In this document: positions 60,249 to 64,000 of the stretch, piece after piece | Position numbering within the stretch: the first letter of the stretch is position 1 | Layout: every line of letters begins with the position of its first letter | Assembly: GCA_050084515.1 (NCBI GenBank) | Contig: CM114271.1 | Coordinates: forward strand, 15,252,001-15,316,000 | Reading direction: 5' to 3' | Source: Blasia pusilla | Lineage: Eukaryota > Marchantiophyta > Marchantiopsida > Blasiales | Length of the DNA: 64,000 nucleotides | Made by a program: the position numbers and the translations under genes | Notes under the pieces: model-generated | What the model was told of the DNA's origin: nothing | Database searches by the model: none | What the model saw: the letters and a program-made list of their open reading frames with translations, nothing else

Positions 60249-60816
60249 CTAACTGAATATTTCATCATCCAGAAAGCCGTGTGCGCAGTTGAATCCATTC
60301 AGATATTGACCATACTGAGCTGCAAGCGAAGATCCACCTTGCCGCCCTAACATGCTGACGTCGAAGACCACCATCCCACCGAATTCCTGCAATGGTCAAA
60401 ACACACACCAAACGAATCTCAGCTGGTTGTGGACGCAGATAGCGTACTATCTCGAATCGCCCAGGTCTGTCACTCTGTCGCCTACAACACTGTTGTTGAC
60501 GGATAATATCCGCGTCTTTTTCAGAATGACGCTTTCTAACCCTCTCAGTAGAATACTCCATCTGATCTCTTGGCTTTTGGGAAAGGACGTGCTATGTCTT
60601 CTCACTGTTGACTGACTACAACCTTAGATCCTACAAGTCTCGGTTGGTGATACAGGTTTATAAAAGCATAAAATTTCAACCTGGTCGGTTCGATGGATTG
60701 AATTGGATGCATTCTCATCCTCGAAGGCAGGCCTCTTCTGCTCCTCGTCAGCGTGTTGGCCATGCTTTCCTTCAAAGTGGTGCACCAGAGCTTGGGAAGC
60801 CTCATGATTGAGCAAT
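60249..60816 (-). CDS. Last two exons of an unidentified gene (partial)
   Basis: Exon 60816-60681 follows a GAGCAG acceptor and encodes LLNHEASQALVHHFEGKHGQ and an acidic hydrophilic stretch ending SIHRTDQ. Its donor (gttgaa) is weak. The terminal exon 60386-60249 follows a good acceptor (ACCATTGCAG) and encodes EFGGMVVFDVSMLGRQGG, then LAAQYGQYLNGFNCAHGFLD and DEIFS, then TAG. Both are in phase with each other. The sequence has the look of a conserved protein, but I do not recognise the family. Upstream exons probably lie between 60.9 and 62.6 kb on the minus strand. Confidence 0.4.
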
Positions 60817-62000
60817 CTGCTCGGCACAGAAACACCGCCATTACCACAGCACTCTCGACCTCTAAATTATGGAAGCTGTTTGACGTCATGAAAAACTTTG
60901 AAACGAGGAGTGCCAGACATTCGTATGTGAACCCTTATCATTAAACTCCTTATCATCACATTGTTACAACTACTCGAGCGGTTAGATCCGAACACACGCT
61001 CTCCCCGTTCATTACATCGTCTTCATGACGTTTGTTAACAACCTGCCAAAATCTTCCATCAACACGTCTCTTGTCACTAGATAGAGTAAGACAGAGTGAA
61101 GGGTTTTGCCAAACGAAAGGTGGAGGCAAAGAGTGCGTACGGAGATGAGCGCATCCGCAGATTCATTAGATGTCCGTTCAGCCACTGGTTTTGCAACCTC
61201 GCATCTCCATAATGGGCGGTCGACAGAATGCTCTCATCCTCGTCCTGATCATTTCCATCCATTCCCGGGACACAAATTAAAAACTGTCCTCGAAGCATTC
61301 GCCAGAACTATCATACTGAGCTGAGCATGATCCAATTGGCCTAATTCAAAGAACTCCGATTGTCCCAGGTACCAAAAAAGAAAACGTCGGCTTCCTAGAT
61401 TCGTTTACAAAATCCAGACTCACACAACTTCAAGCTGTGGGGGTTCTCGGCAGTCTCCCAATTGAGACTTCCATACTGGATCTAAGCTTTAGTCTGAACA
61501 GGAGGCATCTGTATGTGTAAAGTGCGATATGGAGTAAATATTGCAGGTGTACTATTCTACACCTCTCTTCGGTACAGAGACCAGATGGACAACTACTGAG
61601 ATACAGATACTGTTGCAACTTCTGCAAACCCAGCCAGGGTCCAGAATATTCAGGTCCCGGGCTTTCAAATCAGAAATGCCGGACACTGACATAAGATAGA
61701 TTCCTCAAAATCATAGACCATCTTTGAAGATCCCAAGTCTCAGCACAGACACATCGAACTCACCGAGGAGAATTCAAATGAACTCAAACATGGTAGCACC
61801 CAGTGAATTTCCAGGTCCGACTTGCTCGACCAACGAATCAATTGATCTTTGCTCAACTCCGCCTTCGCTCTACCTCGGGAGCAACCACCTCCCAAAAACT
61901 CGCGACAAAACCCTATGAACATTCAAATAAACTCTAAAAAAAGCAGGACAAAGCCGGTGGTTAGGCAGACGCCCCGTTGTTCGGGGTGTTGCTATGAACA
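60817..62000. other. Region upstream of the unidentified minus-strand exons
   Basis: May contain further exons of that gene, but none could be joined in phase. No repeat recognised. Confidence 0.3.
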
Positions 62001-62077
62001 ACCCCAGGATGTGATGAGTCGACATCGAGGTGCCAAACGACTCCGTCGATAAGAGCTCTTGGGAGTCATCAGCCTGT
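62001..62077 (-). pseudogene. Fragment of plastid-type 23S rRNA (nuclear plastid insertion)
   Basis: The plus strand reads the complement of 23S rRNA domain V: CCCCAGGATGTGATGAG, GACATCGAGGTGCCAAACGA, CTCCGTCGATAAGAGCTCTT, GGGAGTCATCAGCCTGT. The wording matches what I recall of plastid/cyanobacterial 23S more closely than nuclear 25S. About 77 bases are recognisable; flanks are not rRNA. Best read as a small plastid-to-nucleus DNA transfer. Confidence 0.75.
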
Positions 62078-62095
62078 GTGGCAACAGCTGAACTT

Positions 62096-62629
62096 TCAAA
62101 ACAAACTGGCTAGACCTACAACCATGACCCTAGGCGAGTACAAAGAGGGAATCGATCCAACGCGGACCGCTCTTGCTCTCGATCCGTGCGATGTGCCCTC
62201 CCAAGAACCTCCCACGAATAGCTCGGGGGACTCTGGGCACTCTAAAGATTCAAACATCACGGAAGGGCCTCGGGACGTAAAGCAGTAGTCCAGCGCTTGA
62301 ATATTTAACACACCCGCGACGCGGCGGAATCGTCCGCCGATCACAGCGACCGCATCCGTCTCACGCATCCATACAGTACAGCAGGAAGAATCAGCAGAAC
62401 TGACAAAGAATTCCGAGAGCTCCACCTCAGAACGGGAGACCGAGCCTCGGGCTTTGCTGCAAGCACAGCTACCGCTGGGTCCCATGCGCCGCCCAGCGCT
62501 CTGTCGTACCGCCGGGACCTGTATCGAGCTCCACGACCGAGTTCCCGCCGCTGCAGACATCGCGCGCAATCGAACTACTGCCTCCCTTCCGCTAACAGCC
62601 ACGTTCGAGTTGGAGAAGGCGATCGGCAT
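62096..62629 (-). CDS. Possible first exon(s) of a minus-strand gene
   Basis: An ATG at 62629 opens a 177-codon frame rich in Ser, Arg and Ala near the start (MPIAFSNSNVAVSGRE...) and with a stretch ESLECPESPELFVGGSWEG later. The beginning could be an organelle-targeting leader. A GTGTGT donor near 62310 would end a first exon after about 105 codons. No family recognised. A link to the exons at 60.8-60.2 kb is possible but unproven. Confidence 0.25.
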   Translation of the reverse strand: MPIAFSNSNVAVSGREAVVRLRAMSAAAGTRSWSSIQVPAVRQSAGRRMGPSGSCACSKARGSVSRSEVELSEFFVSSADSSCCTVWMRETDAVAVIGGRFRRVAGVLNIQALDYCFTSRGPSVMFESLECPESPELFVGGSWEGTSHGSRARAVRVGSIPSLYSPRVMVVGLASLF

Positions 62630-63147
62630 GCTCCGACTGCGTCGTGGGAAACGAAAATCGAGGAAGCGTGCTCGGGGAGAAATTCCGGAGAACGGCAGAA
62701 TGGAGAGGTGCTGTTCCTTCTTCTTTCACGCCGATTTCAGCCGCCTGGGAAGTGGTGATTTTAAGCGTTGCGATCTCCCGGAGAGCGAGCGAGCAGACGA
62801 TCGATCGATCGCAGGGGCCGCCTCGGGCAACGCGCGCGCTTTCTCGCTCTTACGATCCGAGAGGGGCACACGGCTTCCGGCCGATCCGATCGCCACAAGG
62901 CCCGCGAAGATAGAGAGGTGCGTGGCCGGGGCGTGGCTTGACTCACAGCGCTTTGTCAGCTTCTTCTTCCCACGATCCTCGACAGTCGATCGATTGCCTG
63001 CTCCGATCTGCGGCACCGGATGCGTCGCGTTCCATACTCCTCGCCGCACAGAGAAATATCTCGTCGCGGACCGGAGCGAGCCCTCCGCGATTCCTCCTTC
63101 TTTCCTTCTCGTGTTGCTATCGAAGCCCTTTCATCGGGTTCACGCAC

Positions 63148-63348
63148 TTGCTCTCTTTTATTATGGGAGAGTGCCTGAACGTAACGTCGTTTGTGGATGT
63201 AAGTGTTTGAAGAGTTGCTCTCTTTTATTATGGGAGAGTGCCTGAACGTAACGTCGTTGGTGGATATAAGCGTTTGAAGAGTTGCTCTCTCTTATTATGG
63301 GAGAGTGCCTAAACGTAACGTCGTTTGTGGATATAAGTGTTTGAAGAG
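63148..63348. repeat. 67-bp tandem repeat, three copies
   Basis: Units begin at 63148, 63215 and 63282 with TTGCTCTCTTTTATTATGGG and contain GAACGTAACGTCGTTTGTGG. Copies differ by only a few bases. The ATTATGGGAGAGTG part resembles the terminal repeat of the nearby fold-back element. Confidence 0.9.
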
Positions 63349-63570
63349 TTAGTGCATAACTCGTGAAAGGAAGAGATCAATTGTGATGCACATAAATTAA
63401 AATTTCTTTTTTTGCTGCTTTCTCGTAATATAATATGTGAAATATTTTCTTGATGCCCTGTCGTCATGTGTCCAAGATAGAGGTGTTTGCAAGTCAAGAG
63501 GTCACTCTCCCACAAGAATATAAATAGACTTGTTTATTTGTCTCCTGGCAATCCGTCCCGGCAAACGATG

Positions 63571-63901
63571 GGAGAGTGTCAGATTAGCAAACATCTCTTT
63601 GCTTGACATATGGCAACCGGGCAGCAAGAAAATATTTTCCCCTGTAAGGGCGACGAGAAAAGAATTTTGCGTGCAACATGATTAGTCCCTTCACTCTCGT
63701 GCATGGCACATGCTGCCTACTAGTTGTACTAGTGGTAGCCCATGCCATACCCCAATCATGTTTGGGACACACAATATATTTTTCTTGTTTCGCGCAGGAG
63801 AAAACAATTTCTTGTCGCTCATCGAATAAAAAAATATTTTCTTATTTTCCTCTTATTACACGTCATGCAAAGAGGTATTTACAAATAAGAATACACTCTC
63901 C
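63571..63901. mobile_element. Fold-back (MITE-like) element, 331 bp
   Basis: The left arm GGAGAGTGTCAGATTAGCAA, then ACATCTCTTTGCTTGACAT, is mirrored at the right end by the reverse complement of GGAGAGTGTATTCTTATTTG and TACCTCTTTGCATGACGTG. The arms pair imperfectly for about 100 bases, including AAGAAAATATTTT and CGACRAGAAA blocks. No coding capacity. A related fragment lies at 37123-37240, so this is a family. Confidence 0.65.
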
Positions 63902-64000
63902 AATAATAATATAGACTAGTCCTTTTTTCTATTTGAGATTACCTTATGCTCGTGTTGTAGGATGTATAATTTTGAATTATGCATATTAAGTGTACATTCA
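63902..64000. other. AT-rich right edge
   Basis: No feature recognised. Confidence 0.4.

Noticed and set aside
62454-63245. A 263-codon plus-strand frame
   Set aside because: GC-rich region with open frames on both strands, low-complexity Arg/Ser content and no motif. Part of it is the tandem repeat at 63148. Treated as a composition effect.
1-64000. CRISPR arrays, bacterial operons, riboswitches and tRNA genes
   Set aside because: Looked for and not seen. The regular repeats present are short tandem arrays without spacers, and the genes are spliced eukaryotic genes.

Overview
The window looks like nuclear DNA of a green plant, most likely a non-seed land plant or close streptophyte relative. 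That is an inference. It rests on spliced genes with GT-AG introns of roughly 50-750 bp, proteins of plant-specific subfamilies (the PFK2-like clade of 6-phosphofructokinase, the long plant form of purple acid phosphatase, the plant GRIP golgin, and a protein with a plastid-type leader), a scrap of plastid-type 23S rRNA, and decayed retroelements between genes. The species cannot be told from the sequence.

Host genes, left to right: the end of an unidentified proline-rich reading frame (2-421, +); a 6-phosphofructokinase (2275-7796, +, 12 exons seen); a purple acid phosphatase (17261-10356, -, 12 exons, 615 aa, complete); a Golgi GRIP-domain coiled-coil protein (36353-24131, -, 28 exons, 1168 aa); a plastid-targeted GNAT-like protein (53523-55262, +, 2 exons, 333 aa); a METTL23-like methyltransferase (58377-56183, -, 7 exons, 214 aa), convergent with the previous gene; and the last exons of an unidentified gene (60816-60249, -). 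I rebuilt exons by hand from splice sites, reading-phase continuity and recalled family motifs. The four main complete models keep an open frame across every junction.

Mobile DNA fills the gaps: a 484-bp element with terminal inverted repeats, a 9-bp target duplication and two internal 121-bp tandem units (19122-19605); a Ty1/copia RT-RNase H remnant (19761-21126); a Helitron helicase scrap (about 38.2-38.45 kb); the C-terminal end of a LINE (51.66-52.74 kb); and a fold-back element beside a 67-bp tandem array (63.1-63.9 kb).

The most striking object is a decayed Ty3/gypsy element on the minus strand (49519-41570). Between its protease and reverse transcriptase it carries a C5 cytosine DNA methyltransferase of Dnmt3-like character: motif I DLFGGINTGL, catalytic GWPCQGQ, ENV, and an AHRP segment. 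Its integrase ends in a PHD finger. Its body is bracketed by two sequences that are contiguous in a separate 608-bp copy at 21492-22099. That copy is therefore either the uninterrupted state of the same repeat or an internal-deletion derivative.

The genes do not form an operon or a functional cluster. They are ordinary housekeeping genes (glycolysis, secreted phosphatase, Golgi tethering, protein modification) separated by transposon debris.
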